Origin: Tritrichomonas musculus
Taxonomy: Eukaryota > Parabasalia > Tritrichomonadida > Tritrichomonadidae
Direction of reading: 5' to 3'
NCBI GenBank assembly: GCA_039105265.1
Contig: JAPFFF010000003.1
Coordinates: forward strand, 1,798,001-1,862,000
Length of the DNA stretch: 64,000 bases
Shown here: positions 11,462 through 22,741 of the stretch, piece by piece
How the letters are laid out: every line of letters begins with the position of its first letter
Position numbering within the stretch: position 1 is the first letter of the stretch
Notes under the pieces: generated by a model
Seen by the model: only the letters and a program-made list of their open reading frames with translations
The model's database searches: none
Told to the model about the DNA's origin: nothing
Made by a program: the position numbers and the translations under genes

Positions 11462-11578
11462 GAAGCGGCCATACCCGGCTGGATACATCCAGCTCCATTC
11501 CGAACCTGGAAATTAAGCAGTCGCGGGCTGCATCAGTACTGGGCTGGGTGACTTCCCGGGAACGTGTAGTGTCGCTTC
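11462..11578 (+). rRNA. 5S ribosomal RNA, copy 10
   Basis: First of a pair. The flank is of the aatggagaacag type. A T run follows. Confidence 0.95.
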
Positions 11579-11753
11579 CTTTTTTTCTTTTTATTAATAT
11601 ATATATATATAATAGAAGAATACAAATATATTTTTGTTAATTTTATCAAAGCTACATTTCAAAAATCATTATTAAAAAGATAAATAAAAAAAAGCGGTTA
11701 TAATAATATGCAAAATAATATAATTTTAAGAGTGAAGAATAGAGTAATTTATT

Positions 11754-11870
11754 GAAGCGGCCATACCCGGCTGGATACATCCAGCTCCATTCCGAACCTG
11801 GAAATTAAGCAGTCGCGGGCTGCATCAGTACTGGGCTGGGTGACTTCCCGGGAACGTGTAGTGTCGCTTC
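11754..11870 (+). rRNA. 5S ribosomal RNA, copy 11
   Basis: Second of a pair, 292 bases after copy 10. The flank is of the agtgaagaatag type, so the pair equals one complete two-gene period of the five-gene group. Confidence 0.95.
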
Positions 11871-11959
11871 CTTTTTTTTTTCTTTTTATTAATATATATA
11901 TATATATATGTTTCATTTAATGTTCATTCTCTGCTTTTTTTTTTTTTTTTTTTTTTTTT

Positions 11960-12304
11960 TTTCGAAATGATTTTTTGTTATTTGGTTTTAGGTAAAAAAA
12001 ATATCATTGACTATTATATATATTCAATTTTTGGAGTTATTTATATGATAATTTTCTAAATTGATTGACTATTTATCGAAGAAAAAAGATATGTGTTTTG
12101 ACTATTTATCCTCTTAAAAACATTGAATGTTTTTCTCTCAATATCATTTCAATGGATTTGAATGATTCAATCTCAATTTTGTTTGATACGACCATTTAAC
12201 ATTTGTGAACACTAATACAATTTTGATTGATATTAAGAAAAATGTAAAATTTACAAATCATTTTTTATTTTTTTTTTTTTTTAAAAAAAAGAAACACAAA
12301 ACAA
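11960..12304 (+). promoter_or_regulatory. hsp70 upstream region
   Basis: Nearly identical to the other homogeneous copies. The TCATT initiator-like motif starts at 12258. The T tract before it near 11935-11962 is the longest of the array. Confidence 0.55.
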
Positions 12305-14257
12305 ATGTCAGCAGTCGGAATTGATCTTGGTACTACTTATTCTTGCGTCGGTGTCTTTCGACACAACAGAGTAGATATCATTGCAAACGATATGGGTAAT
12401 CGTACAACACCATCTTATGTTGCTTTCACAGATGAAGAACGTCTTGTCGGTGATGCAGCAAAGAACCAAGCAGCCATGAATCCAACAAACACAGTATTCG
12501 ATGCGAAGCGTATGATTGGTCGTAAGTTTTCAGATCCAATTGTTCAAAAAGATATGCAACAGTGGCCATTCAAAGTTGTCCGTGGAGACGCCGACAGGCC
12601 ACGAATCCAAGTCCAATGGAAAGGTGAGACGAAGCAATTTTATCCAGAAGAAATTTCAGCCATGGTTTTAGGTAAAATGAAAGAAGTTGCAGAAACGCAA
12701 TTAACAGAAAAAGTTACAGATGCCGTTGTTACAGTTCCAGCTTATTTCAACGATGGACAACGTCAAGCTACTAAAGATGCGGGTGTTATTGCAGGATTAA
12801 ATGTTCTTCGTATTATCAATGAGCCAACAGCAGCAGCAATTGCATTCGGCTTAAATGAGAAATCAGAGGAAGAACGTCATGTTCTCATCTTCGATCTTGG
12901 AGGTGGTACATTCGATGTTTCGCTTCTTGATATTGATGGAGGTATGTTTGAAGTTAAAGCGACAGCAGGAGACACGCACCTTGGAGGCGAAGACTTTGAT
13001 AGCAGAATGGTTAATTACTTTGCAGATCGTTTCCAAAAGAAATTCAAATGCGATCTTCGTCAGTCACCACGTGCGTTAAGAACGCTTCGTACAGCATGTG
13101 AACGTGCTAAGAGAACATTGTCAACAGCGACCACGGCTTCAATCATTTGTGATTCGCTTTATGAAGGACACGATTTCATGGATAACATTTCGCGTGCCAT
13201 GTTTGAAAACTTGAATGATGAATTATTCCGTTCAACGATGAATCCAGTTGCACAAGTTTTGAAGGATGCGAATATGTCGAAGAGTGATGTTACAGATATT
13301 GTTCTTGTTGGAGGTTCATCCAGAATTCCACGTGTTCAACAACTACTTCAAGATTTCTTCAATGGCAAACAACCATGCCGTGGAGTTGATCCAGATGAAT
13401 CTGTTGCATATGGTGCAGCAGTTCAAGCAGCGATCATCAAAGGAGACACATCGGAAGCAGTCAAAGATATTCTTCTTCTTGATGTTGCACCACTTTCACT
13501 TGGTATTGAAACAGCAGGAGAAATCATGACAGTTTTGATTCCTCGTAACACTACAATTCCTGCAAAGAAATCTCAAGTTTTCACAACATTCAGCGATAAC
13601 CAGCCAGCTGTTACAATTAAAGTTTATGAAGGAGAACGTTCAAGAACACGAGATAACAATCTTCTTGGTACATTTGATTTAACAGGAATTCCGCCAGCAC
13701 CAAGAGGAGTTCCACAAATTGAAGTCACGTTCGATGTCAACGCCGATGGTATTATGAATGTTTCAGCGCAAGATAAATCGACAGGAAATGTTAAGAAGAT
13801 CACGATTAAGAATGAGAAAGGGCGTCTTTCACAATCGGATATCGATAAGATGGTTGCAGATGCAGAGAAATTCAAAGCGCAAGATGAAGAAGTTCGTAAG
13901 AAAGTTGAAGCTAAGAATGCACTAGAAGGATACTGCTTTGGAGTTCGTAACTCATTGTCAAACGAACAGTTCGCCAACGCAATCCAACAATCAGATAAGG
14001 ACACGATCAGCAAAGAAATCAACGACACACTTGCATGGATTGATGCACATCAAGACGCGGAAGTTTCAGAATTTGAAAGCAAACAAAAAGAACTTGAAAG
14101 CAAATTAATGCCAATCATGCAACGAGCATATCAAAGTGCAGCACCAGGAGGATCATCAGGAGGTGCAGGTGGGATTGATCCAAACATGTTTAATCAAGGC
14201 GGAGCAGGTGGATCCACAGGAGGACACAGTGGGCCACGTGTTGAAGAAGTCGACTAA
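12305..14257 (+). CDS. HSP70: cytosolic Hsp70 chaperone
   Basis: At 650 aa it is almost identical to the copy at 9209 (both with ISKEI). One private change, Ala366 to Ser in the otherwise strongly conserved DEAVAYGAA segment of the ATPase domain, comes from a single G to T change at 13400. Everything else expected for a working cytosolic Hsp70 is present. Confidence 0.98.
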   Translation: MSAVGIDLGTTYSCVGVFRHNRVDIIANDMGNRTTPSYVAFTDEERLVGDAAKNQAAMNPTNTVFDAKRMIGRKFSDPIVQKDMQQWPFKVVRGDADRPRIQVQWKGETKQFYPEEISAMVLGKMKEVAETQLTEKVTDAVVTVPAYFNDGQRQATKDAGVIAGLNVLRIINEPTAAAIAFGLNEKSEEERHVLIFDLGGGTFDVSLLDIDGGMFEVKATAGDTHLGGEDFDSRMVNYFADRFQKKFKCDLRQSPRALRTLRTACERAKRTLSTATTASIICDSLYEGHDFMDNISRAMFENLNDELFRSTMNPVAQVLKDANMSKSDVTDIVLVGGSSRIPRVQQLLQDFFNGKQPCRGVDPDESVAYGAAVQAAIIKGDTSEAVKDILLLDVAPLSLGIETAGEIMTVLIPRNTTIPAKKSQVFTTFSDNQPAVTIKVYEGERSRTRDNNLLGTFDLTGIPPAPRGVPQIEVTFDVNADGIMNVSAQDKSTGNVKKITIKNEKGRLSQSDIDKMVADAEKFKAQDEEVRKKVEAKNALEGYCFGVRNSLSNEQFANAIQQSDKDTISKEINDTLAWIDAHQDAEVSEFESKQKELESKLMPIMQRAYQSAAPGGSSGGAGGIDPNMFNQGGAGGSTGGHSGPRVEEVD

Positions 14258-14554
14258 GGCAGATTTGAATTAAATTAAATGTGTGTTTAAATAAACAAAA
14301 ATAATTTTACATTCATTTTTTTTTTAATAAACATTGATAAAGCAAAAAGAAAGTATAAAAATGATAAATCTTTAAAAGGAAAAGATTAAATAAAATTTAA
14401 AAATAATAAAAAGAATGTAAAAAATATATATATATTTTGTTAATTTTAATCAGAACTGCATTTTAAAAATCATTAAAAAGATAAATAAAAAAAAGCGGTT
14501 ATAATAATATGCAAAATAATATAATTTTAAGAGTGAAGAATAGAGTAATTTATT

Positions 14555-14671
14555 GAAGCGGCCATACCCGGCTGGATACATCCAGCTCCATTCCGAACCT
14601 GGAAATTAAGCAGTCGCGGGCTGCATCAGTACTGGGCTGGGTGACTTCCCGGGAACGTGTAGTGTCGCTTC
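14555..14671 (+). rRNA. 5S ribosomal RNA, copy 12
   Basis: A single 5S gene between two hsp70 genes, with a flank of the agtgaagaatag type. Nine T follow. Confidence 0.95.
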
Positions 14672-14749
14672 CTTTTTTTTTTCTTTTTATTAATATATAT
14701 ATATATATGTTTCATTTAATGTTCATTCTCTGCTTTTTTTTTTTTTTTT

Positions 14750-15093
14750 TTCGAAATGATTTTTTGTTATTTGGTTTTAGGTAAAAAAAATATCATTGAC
14801 TATTATATATATTCAATTTTTGGATTTATTTATATGATAATTTTCTAAATTGATTGACTATTTATCGAAGAAAAAAGATATGTGTTTTGACTATTTATCC
14901 TCTTAAAAACATTGAATGTTTTTCTCTCAATATCATTTCAATGGATTTGAATGATTCAATCTCAATTTTGTTTGATACGACCATTTAACATTTGTGAACA
15001 CTAATACAATTTTGATTGATATTAAGAAAAATGTAAAATTTACAAATCATTTTTTATTTTTTTTTTTTTTAAAAAAAAAGAAACACAAAACAA
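14750..15093 (+). promoter_or_regulatory. hsp70 upstream region
   Basis: Nearly identical to the other homogeneous copies. The TCATT initiator-like motif starts at 15047. Confidence 0.55.
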
Positions 15094-17046
15094 ATGTCAG
15101 CAGTCGGAATTGATCTTGGTACTACTTATTCTTGCGTCGGTGTCTTTCGACACAACAGAGTAGATATCATTGCAAACGATATGGGTAATCGTACAACACC
15201 ATCTTATGTTGCTTTCACAGATGAAGAACGTCTTGTCGGTGATGCAGCAAAGAACCAAGCAGCCATGAATCCAACAAACACAGTATTCGATGCGAAGCGT
15301 ATGATTGGTCGTAAGTTTTCAGATCCAATTGTTCAAAAAGATATGCAACAGTGGCCATTCAAAGTTGTCCGTGGAGACGCCGACAGGCCACGAATCCAAG
15401 TCCAATGGAAAGGTGAGACGAAGCAATTTTATCCAGAAGAAATTTCAGCCATGGTTTTAGGTAAAATGAAAGAAGTTGCAGAAACGCAATTAACAGAAAA
15501 AGTTACAGATGCCGTTGTTACAGTTCCAGCTTATTTCAACGATGGACAACGTCAAGCTACTAAAGATGCGGGTGTTATTGCAGGATTAAATGTTCTTCGT
15601 ATTATCAATGAGCCAACAGCAGCAGCAATTGCATTCGGCTTAAATGAGAAATCAGAGGAAGAACGTCATGTTCTCATCTTCGATCTTGGAGGTGGTACAT
15701 TCGATGTTTCGCTTCTTGATATTGATGGAGGTATGTTTGAAGTTAAAGCGACAGCAGGAGACACGCACCTTGGAGGCGAAGACTTTGATAGCAGAATGGT
15801 TAATTACTTTGCAGATCGTTTCCAAAAGAAATTCAAATGCGATCTTCGTCAGTCACCACGTGCGTTAAGAACGCTTCGTACAGCATGTGAACGTGCTAAG
15901 AGAACATTGTCAACAGCGACCACGGCTTCAATCATTTGTGATTCGCTTTATGAAGGACACGATTTCATGGATAACACTTCACGTGCCATGTTTGAAAACT
16001 TGAATGATGAATTATTCCGTTCAACGATGAATCCAGTTGCACAAGTTTTGAAGGATGCGAATATGTCGAAGAGTGATGTTACAGATATTGTTCTTGTTGG
16101 AGGTTCATCCAGAATTCCACGTGTTCAACAACTACTTCAAGATTTCTTCAATGGCAAACAACCATGCCGTGGAGTTGATCCAGATGAAGCTGTTGCATAT
16201 GGTGCAGCAGTTCAAGCAGCGATCATCAAAGGAGACACATCGGAAGCAGTCAAAGATATTCTTCTTCTTGATGTTGCACCACTTTCACTTGGTATTGAAA
16301 CAGCAGGAGAAATCATGACAGTTTTGATTCCTCGTAACACTACAATTCCTGCAAAGAAATCTCAAGTTTTCACAACATTCAGCGATAACCAGCCAGCTGT
16401 TACAATTAAAGTTTATGAAGGAGAACGTTCAAGAACACGAGATAACAATCTTCTTGGTACATTTGATTTAACAGGAATTCCGCCAGCACCAAGAGGAGTT
16501 CCACAAATTGAAGTCACGTTCGATGTCAACGCCGATGGTATTATGAATGTTTCAGCGCAAGATAAATCAACAGGAAATGTTAAGAAGATCACGATTAAGA
16601 ATGAGAAAGGGCGTCTTTCACAATCGGATATCGATAAGATGGTTGCAGATGCAGAGAAATTCAAAGCGCAAGATGAAGAAGTTCGTAAGAAAGTTGAAGC
16701 TAAGAATGCACTAGAAGGATACTGCTTTGGAGTTCGTAACTCATTGTCAAACGAACAGTTCGCCAACGCAATCCAACAATCAGATAAGGACACGATCAAC
16801 AAAGAAATCAACGACACACTTGCATGGATTGATGCACATCAAGACGCGGAAGTTTCAGAATTTGAAAGCAAACAAAAAGAACTTGAAAGCAAATTAATGC
16901 CAATCATGCAACGAGCATATCAAAGTGCAGCACCAGGAGGATCATCAGGAGGTGCAGGTGGGATTGATCCAAACATGTTTAATCAAGGCGGAGCAGGTGG
17001 ATCCACAGGAGGACACAGTGGGCCACGTGTTGAAGAAGTCGACTAA
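15094..17046 (+). CDS. HSP70: cytosolic Hsp70 chaperone
   Basis: The last complete hsp70 of the array, 650 aa, with INKEI in the lid and SSGG in the tail. A private change turns Ile295 into Thr (DNTSRAMFE). It shares synonymous changes near 16382 and 16481 with the copy at 12305 but not its ISKEI, so stretches have been exchanged between copies. Confidence 0.98.
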   Translation: MSAVGIDLGTTYSCVGVFRHNRVDIIANDMGNRTTPSYVAFTDEERLVGDAAKNQAAMNPTNTVFDAKRMIGRKFSDPIVQKDMQQWPFKVVRGDADRPRIQVQWKGETKQFYPEEISAMVLGKMKEVAETQLTEKVTDAVVTVPAYFNDGQRQATKDAGVIAGLNVLRIINEPTAAAIAFGLNEKSEEERHVLIFDLGGGTFDVSLLDIDGGMFEVKATAGDTHLGGEDFDSRMVNYFADRFQKKFKCDLRQSPRALRTLRTACERAKRTLSTATTASIICDSLYEGHDFMDNTSRAMFENLNDELFRSTMNPVAQVLKDANMSKSDVTDIVLVGGSSRIPRVQQLLQDFFNGKQPCRGVDPDEAVAYGAAVQAAIIKGDTSEAVKDILLLDVAPLSLGIETAGEIMTVLIPRNTTIPAKKSQVFTTFSDNQPAVTIKVYEGERSRTRDNNLLGTFDLTGIPPAPRGVPQIEVTFDVNADGIMNVSAQDKSTGNVKKITIKNEKGRLSQSDIDKMVADAEKFKAQDEEVRKKVEAKNALEGYCFGVRNSLSNEQFANAIQQSDKDTINKEINDTLAWIDAHQDAEVSEFESKQKELESKLMPIMQRAYQSAAPGGSSGGAGGIDPNMFNQGGAGGSTGGHSGPRVEEVD

Positions 17047-17343
17047 GGCAGATTTGAATTAAATTAAATGTGTGTTTAAATAAACAAAATTAATTTTACA
17101 TTCATTTTTTTTTTAATAAACATTGATAAAGCAAAAAGAAAGTATAAAAATGATAAATCTTTAAAAGGAAAAGATTAAATAAAATTTAAAAATAATAAAA
17201 AGAATGTAAAAAATATATATATTTTTTGTTAATTTTAATCAGAACTGCATTTTAAAAATCATTAAAAAGATAAATAAAAAAAAGCGTTTATAATAATATG
17301 CAAAATAATATAATTTTAAGAGTGAAGAATAGAGTAATTTATT

Positions 17344-17460
17344 GAAGCGGCCATACCCGGCTGGATATATCCAGCTCCATTCCGAACCTGGAAATTAAGC
17401 AGTCGCGGGCTGCATCAGTACTGGGCTGGGTGACTTCCCGGGAACGTGTAGTGTCGCTTC
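17344..17460 (+). rRNA. 5S ribosomal RNA, copy 13
   Basis: The last 5S in the array. It is the only copy with a base change inside the gene: ggatatatcc instead of ggatacatcc in the first third. Its upstream block has gcgtttata instead of gcggttata. It may be expressed or may be drifting at the array edge. Confidence 0.92.
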
Positions 17461-17702
17461 CTTTTTTTTTCTTTTTATTAATATATATATATATGTTTCA
17501 TTTAATGTTCATTCTCTGCTTTTTTTTTTTTTAATAAACATTGATAAAGCAAAAAGAAAGTATAAAAATGATAAATCTTTAAAAGGAAAAGATTAAATGA
17601 AATTTAAAAATAATAAAAAGAATGTAAAAAATATATATATATTTTGTTAATTTTAATCAGAACTGCATTTTAAAAATCATTAAAAAGATAATTAAAAAAA
17701 GC
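17461..17702 (+). repeat. array end and hsp70 deletion scar
   Basis: The sequence after 5S copy 13 runs as an hsp70 upstream region (up to tctctgc at 17519), then, inside a T tract at 17520-17532, switches directly to hsp70 3'-flank sequence (taataaacattgataaagc). A whole hsp70 gene with its promoter is therefore missing between two T tracts. Homology to the array stops at about 17702, just where the gcggttata block of the next 5S unit should begin. Confidence 0.85.
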
Positions 17703-18640
17703 CTTCTTAATAATCCATTTATTGGTATAAAATGAAATAGATTAATTATTCATCAAAATACTGATCATTTAAAAAAACTGAAATTTGTTGAGTTATCTCG
17801 ATATTTGATAAACAAATTAATATTATTTTTATATTTATATGATTTATTTAATATCATATATAATATATATTAGTTATAAGGAAAAATAACTTTTTTAAAT
17901 AATAATATTTGCATTTTATAAAATATTTGTTTTATTTGAGCTTATTTTGAGGGATAGATTGAATTTCTAGGGGATAATTATTATTTTATATTTATATATA
18001 TAAATATATTATATCATATTAAAATATAAAAAAATATCACTCGACAGGCGTAGCTCTATTTTAACTGTTATAAAACTTATTTTTTTTTCTGGGGAAAACG
18101 TTATTTTTAAATTTTTGATAATTTTAGGTTCACTTTTTGATAATCCTCGAATAACTTTTTGATAACTTTTGGTTTATTTTTTGTTAAATTTCGGTTCACT
18201 TTTTGATAATTTTCGGCTCACTTTTTGTAAACTTTCGATCGACTTTTTGATAATTTATGATTTATTTTTTGTTTATTTTCGGTTCACTTTTTGTTAATTT
18301 TCGTTTCACTTTTTGATAATTTTCGATTGACTTTTTAAGAAGTATCAACTTTTTAGGTAATTCAATTTTATTATGTTTTGTTTCTTTATTTTATTTATTT
18401 TAAAGTAATTTATGCGAAATTTCAAGAAATAAAAGACATATAACACTTCCTAAATACTTATTCAAGTATATTCTATAAATATGAAGAGAAAATTTAATAT
18501 GATTTTTCCATAAAAGAAATTTTCATCAAAATTTATTGAAAAAAATTAAAAAACAATAAAACATTTATAAAAAACGAACGTTTATTTTTTACACATTTCT
18601 GGAAAAACGTATATTTTTTGCGCATTTCTGGAAATACGTT
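17703..18640. other. intergenic between array and Polinton remains
   Basis: AT-rich, with no convincing gene on either strand. It contains the 22-bp tandem repeat described separately, and a repeated acgt...tttctggaaa motif near 18580-18640 next to the Polinton remains. Confidence 0.5.
18108..18350. repeat. degenerate 22-bp tandem repeat, about 11 units
   Basis: The unit is close to ttcactttttgataattttc plus gg. Units differ at several positions but keep the 22-bp phase almost throughout. The period is not a multiple of three and the frames are closed, so this is noncoding. Confidence 0.85.
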
Positions 18641-18928
18641 ATGTCTATAAAAACCACCATCTGTAATACTAACAGGAGGTTCACGAACAGGTTTTGTTAT
18701 ATGTTCTCGAGTATCTGGAAATCTAACAGGGTCCTCATGTTCAATAATATGGGCTGAAGGTTACAGAATAAGTATTAGTATTACTGAACACACCAAAATG
18801 TTGAAACTCTAAGTCCTTATTTTTCATGGTAGCTTCATTATACATCATACTTTCTCTTCCAACATTCTCAGCTTGTGGGCTTCTATAATCATTCGACATT
18901 TTCCAAAACATAAAAAACATACTTCTTT

Positions 18929-20611
18929 TTACTCAGGGGTTGTTAAATCATAAGGACCAATACGTACTGATGGTGGCATACCATTTGGTCTAATCAAGAT
19001 AATAATTGATATATCTGTTAATAAGCATAATAATGGAGGTGTATCTACTTCCTGTCTAAATGGATTATCTGTCTTTTGGCTACATATCAGTTCGAAGTTA
19101 ATAGGAGCAAGACTTGAAAGACCTTGTTGATATGTTCCATCTGTTTCAGTAGGAAGACCTATGAAGAATGAGGACCTATCATTTGGATAATAACCTGTTG
19201 TATTTTCATTATATTGATACTCATTCGCTAAACTTGCAATAGCCTCTATACTAAATCCATTTTGCTCTCCATTCATGTTCATTGCATTCTGGCGATATTC
19301 GAGGAACTCTGGATACTTACCATTAGTACCAAATGCTTTAGCAGGAATATTATTGTAATTACCACAATTCATATGAAATGCTTCAAACATAGGATTCTTG
19401 AAGTATGTCTTATGTGTATGCTTGAGTGGGAATAAGCAAAACATACTATCTACAAAATTAGGTGTAATAGTAATAGTTGCTTTATCTTGTTCATTATTAA
19501 GAGGTCTTGTACAAGTGTAAAATGACATAATCTGTGTTGGGAATGTAAGTGGATGTTGTGGGTTAGCATATCTTTGAACAAGTGCTGTATATACAGATTC
19601 ATGAATACCAAAACAAGGTATTATACTCGCACATTTTTCAATGGAATAATCAACAACACTCCAAGTTCTCCAATCACTGTAAATATTTCGGTCAACTCTT
19701 GCCTTAGTATTGTTAGCTCCTTCAACTTCATATGCTCCTCCATGATTTTTACCAACAGGTGGAAGATGGTAGAGGTGGTTAATCTTATCCATTGCTATTT
19801 TTTCGGTACTTGTCCACATCCATATTGGTTCTCCAATAGGTCGAAATTCATTGGTAATTTCATCAACATTGAAGTCTTTCATTATATGTGGATTAGCAAC
19901 CAAGCTCTTTTCAAAACCAACTGGACAATATACCATACCAGCTGTTGAAAAGTAAAGACGTAATTCGATTTTACCCTCAAATGCTGGCAAGTACTTGATA
20001 TTAGATAAAGGTAGGAATCGTCGCAAATCAATCTTTAATCTAATTGTTTCAGTGACAGAAGTCACATCTTTGTTAAGATTTGCAACAAAACCACATCTCC
20101 TTCCATGAGTATCATTCCAAATATCCTTATGTCTTGCTTTACTATATATATCAGCTCTTTTAGTAACTTCATTTGCACAACATTCAGTTAAAAAAGATTC
20201 TTCACATCCAAATTTCTGGGTATAAAGTGTCATACCATTAGCTACAATTTCATACTTCTCAACAGCATCTCGAGCATCCTTGAAACCAAACCATGCCTTA
20301 CCAAAATTATAACCACTGACATTTTCTAAATCACTTAAAATTGGCTGGTCTATTTTTATCATCACTTTCATATCTGCTCGAATAAATCTATTATATATAT
20401 CAGCAGTATTATGAGTATTAGGAGAGATAATACATGTTGTATATGAACCACTCTTAATTGGTGGTGATGGTGAATACGAAGTTTGTGGATTTAATGAGTA
20501 TGCCTTATTAGTATCACTTAGTGCTATGCAATTATCGACAACATCAAAATAAGATGCAATCTGGGTACAAACCTCTGATGAGGTTTTCATATAGGATTCC
20601 TTGTTGAGCAT
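18929..20611 (-). CDS. Polinton major capsid protein-like frame
   Basis: A 560-aa frame, the longest of the element. Its length, position next to the ATPase part and overall character (many aromatic and Asn/Thr-rich beta-type stretches, no transmembrane segment) fit the double jelly-roll major capsid protein of Polintons. The assignment rests mainly on context and general resemblance. The frame itself looks whole. Confidence 0.65.
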   Translation of the reverse strand: MLNKESYMKTSSEVCTQIASYFDVVDNCIALSDTNKAYSLNPQTSYSPSPPIKSGSYTTCIISPNTHNTADIYNRFIRADMKVMIKIDQPILSDLENVSGYNFGKAWFGFKDARDAVEKYEIVANGMTLYTQKFGCEESFLTECCANEVTKRADIYSKARHKDIWNDTHGRRCGFVANLNKDVTSVTETIRLKIDLRRFLPLSNIKYLPAFEGKIELRLYFSTAGMVYCPVGFEKSLVANPHIMKDFNVDEITNEFRPIGEPIWMWTSTEKIAMDKINHLYHLPPVGKNHGGAYEVEGANNTKARVDRNIYSDWRTWSVVDYSIEKCASIIPCFGIHESVYTALVQRYANPQHPLTFPTQIMSFYTCTRPLNNEQDKATITITPNFVDSMFCLFPLKHTHKTYFKNPMFEAFHMNCGNYNNIPAKAFGTNGKYPEFLEYRQNAMNMNGEQNGFSIEAIASLANEYQYNENTTGYYPNDRSSFFIGLPTETDGTYQQGLSSLAPINFELICSQKTDNPFRQEVDTPPLLCLLTDISIIILIRPNGMPPSVRIGPYDLTTPE

Positions 20612-20628
20612 TTTAGATAGAAAAAAAT

Positions 20629-21180
20629 TTACATCATATCTTCAAATATGCGATTTCTCCTACCAATAGGTCTCATAGGGATATATTGAGGTTGTTGTTC
20701 TTCTTCATATTGTTGTGGCGGTTCTTCTGGAATATATTGTTGTCTTGGTTTACTCATCCTTTTATCAACAACCTCCTTTATCATACGTCTCTGTTCTTTC
20801 TTCTCTCGACTTATCTTCATTTCTTCACCTAGTGATTTTAGCTGCTTTAGTATTTCCTCATTCAAAGTAGGGTCATAAACTTGGCTTTGTTGAGTTTTTC
20901 GAGGTTTTGGAGGTTTTCGTGCAGCTTTCGAACTTAATGGCTTTCTTGGCTTTTCTTCAAGTTCCTCATGTTCTTCACTGTCTGAGTTTTCTTGAGTGTA
21001 TTCATTATTTTCACTTTCTGAGTTTTCTTGATATTCTCGAGTTATTGGAGTTTTTCGCTGTTTTACAATATACTTGTCTTTGGTTTTTGTAGGTAAAACT
21101 TCCCAATCTGGGTCATCCCTTCCATTCAACCATTTATGAATAACTGCAAGTCTCTTAGAACCTGTTTGATGTTTTGACAT
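20629..21180 (-). CDS. Polinton unknown charged protein
   Basis: A 183-aa frame just upstream of the capsid frame with a 17-base gap. It is very rich in Lys, Glu, Gln and Pro with an acidic EESEN/EEHEELEE-type stretch and a basic middle, so it is probably disordered. I do not recognise the family. Its position suggests a structural or DNA-binding accessory of the particle, which is only a guess. Confidence 0.5.
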   Translation of the reverse strand: MSKHQTGSKRLAVIHKWLNGRDDPDWEVLPTKTKDKYIVKQRKTPITREYQENSESENNEYTQENSDSEEHEELEEKPRKPLSSKAARKPPKPRKTQQSQVYDPTLNEEILKQLKSLGEEMKISREKKEQRRMIKEVVDKRMSKPRQQYIPEEPPQQYEEEQQPQYIPMRPIGRRNRIFEDMM

Positions 21181-21672
21181 TTAAAATAAACAAAAAAGTC
21201 CATAAATTTAGTTTTATTGAGTTTTCATTAGATGTAGGTTCTCGCCCGATTGTTGGTAGTAAATTCACTCTCTTGAAATGATCTAGACGAAAATGTTGGC
21301 TTTTCAAGAGGTGCCCCAACTGATTCACCTTTTGCAGATTTATTAATTGATGATAAGGCAGTTTTAACTTTTCCATCTGGGACATATTTTAATGCTGTGT
21401 CAGCTATGTTTGCTAATCTATTTCTTGTTTTATCGCAACTGAACCAATAACACCAGCATGCTTGGTTAATCCACCTGCTGAAGCATCTAATAGTTTACTT
21501 GCCAGACCTCCAGTAAAACTATCTGCTGCTCCCATTAATAACTTACCACCTAGTCCTACTCCTCCTTTTATTATCTCTTGCCATGGAGAAAATTGTTGCT
21601 TTTTGGAATAATTTGGCTTCCAATAATCTTATAATTAATGACGTTCAATTCTCATTTTTTAAAAATAAAAAA

Positions 21673-22494
21673 TTATTCGAAATAGTACTTATTAGCAGAA
21701 ATATTCATTACGAATTTTTCATGTGGTTCTTTATGTTGTAAGTATTCAGCTACTGTCTGCTTAGTATTTAATGAGTTATTAGTTTGTTGCAACAAGCTAG
21801 TAAAATCTTCCTCACTATATCCTGTATAACATATGATATCTGTTGCTAACCTTTTAGCATTCATAAGAACAAATCGAATAGTTTGGATAGCCATGATACA
21901 TGTTAAATTATAGTGTCTTGTCTTGGTTAACAACTTGATAAATTCACTATTACCATTCTTTAAAAAATCACTACATGCACAATCATCTAGTATCAATAAT
22001 GTGTTATATGGATATGATGATGTTTCTTACTTGACTAACTTATTGGCTATGTATATAATTTTATCATTGAGCTCATTTAAATGATGCTTCTCAATGAGCC
22101 TCCTCATTTCGTCATTGGTCTCTTTCATTCGAGATAATACATATTTGACAATAGCATAATACTTTATCTTTCTTCGAAGATGTCTTTTAAGATAACTCAT
22201 TAATTCTCTTTCCTTTACATAATCGATTCTTGATTGTATTTGTTTATTAAGTGTTTCAGCTGTTTTATCCATTTTACCAGAGCTTGAGCAAAATATTATC
22301 TTTTGGTAGTATGGATGTTTAAACAAACTCTCTGTTATCACAATACGTCTCCATATCCAAAAACTTTTACCAGCACCTGGTTTACCAATTAAAAAGTATA
22401 CACCATTTGTGCTAAAAGGATAATCAGGTGATAATGGTTTAATCAAAGCACCATCTATCCCTTTCATGTTCTTCCGTAAGGTCTCTTTAATCAA
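21673..22494 (-). pseudogene. Polinton packaging ATPase remains
   Basis: This part carries a P-loop (GKPGAGKS) in its first half and a ILDDCA acid motif in its second half, the layout of the FtsK/HerA-type genome-packaging ATPases of Polintons and adenovirus-like elements. It appears broken. Confidence 0.75.
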
Positions 22495-22741
22495 TGTTTC
22501 TACTTTATTTATGAGTTCTGTATTTGGGGGTTCATCGATTTACAAATTTTTAAATGTATTTCATAATTTTATCTGGTATTGGTTTGCCCTCAAACTTTTG
22601 ACCTGCTTTAATTTGTCGTTCATAATTTTTCTTTTGTTCCAACCAATATTGTCTTTCTGCTGTACCAAGAACCAATGGATTACCTCTCCTTACATTTCTA
22701 ATAGTTTCTCTAGCAAAGGCATTATCGCCTTCGACTCCTTC

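Larger units (their letters stand above)
1..17702 (+). repeat. mixed hsp70 - 5S rRNA tandem array
   Basis: Five complete hsp70 genes and the end of a sixth alternate with groups of 5S rRNA genes, all in the same orientation. The order is hsp70 end, three 5S, hsp70, five 5S, diverged hsp70, tRNA-Phe, one 5S, hsp70, two 5S, hsp70, one 5S, hsp70, one 5S, scar. Coding, 5' and 3' flanks and 5S spacers are nearly identical between units except for the copy at 5910-7877, which points to recent unequal exchange or gene conversion. The array starts before the window. Homology to the repeat unit stops at about 17702. Confidence 0.95.

Noticed and set aside
18108-18350. CRISPR-like array
   Set aside because: The units are adjacent and degenerate with no spacers, and the genome is eukaryotic.
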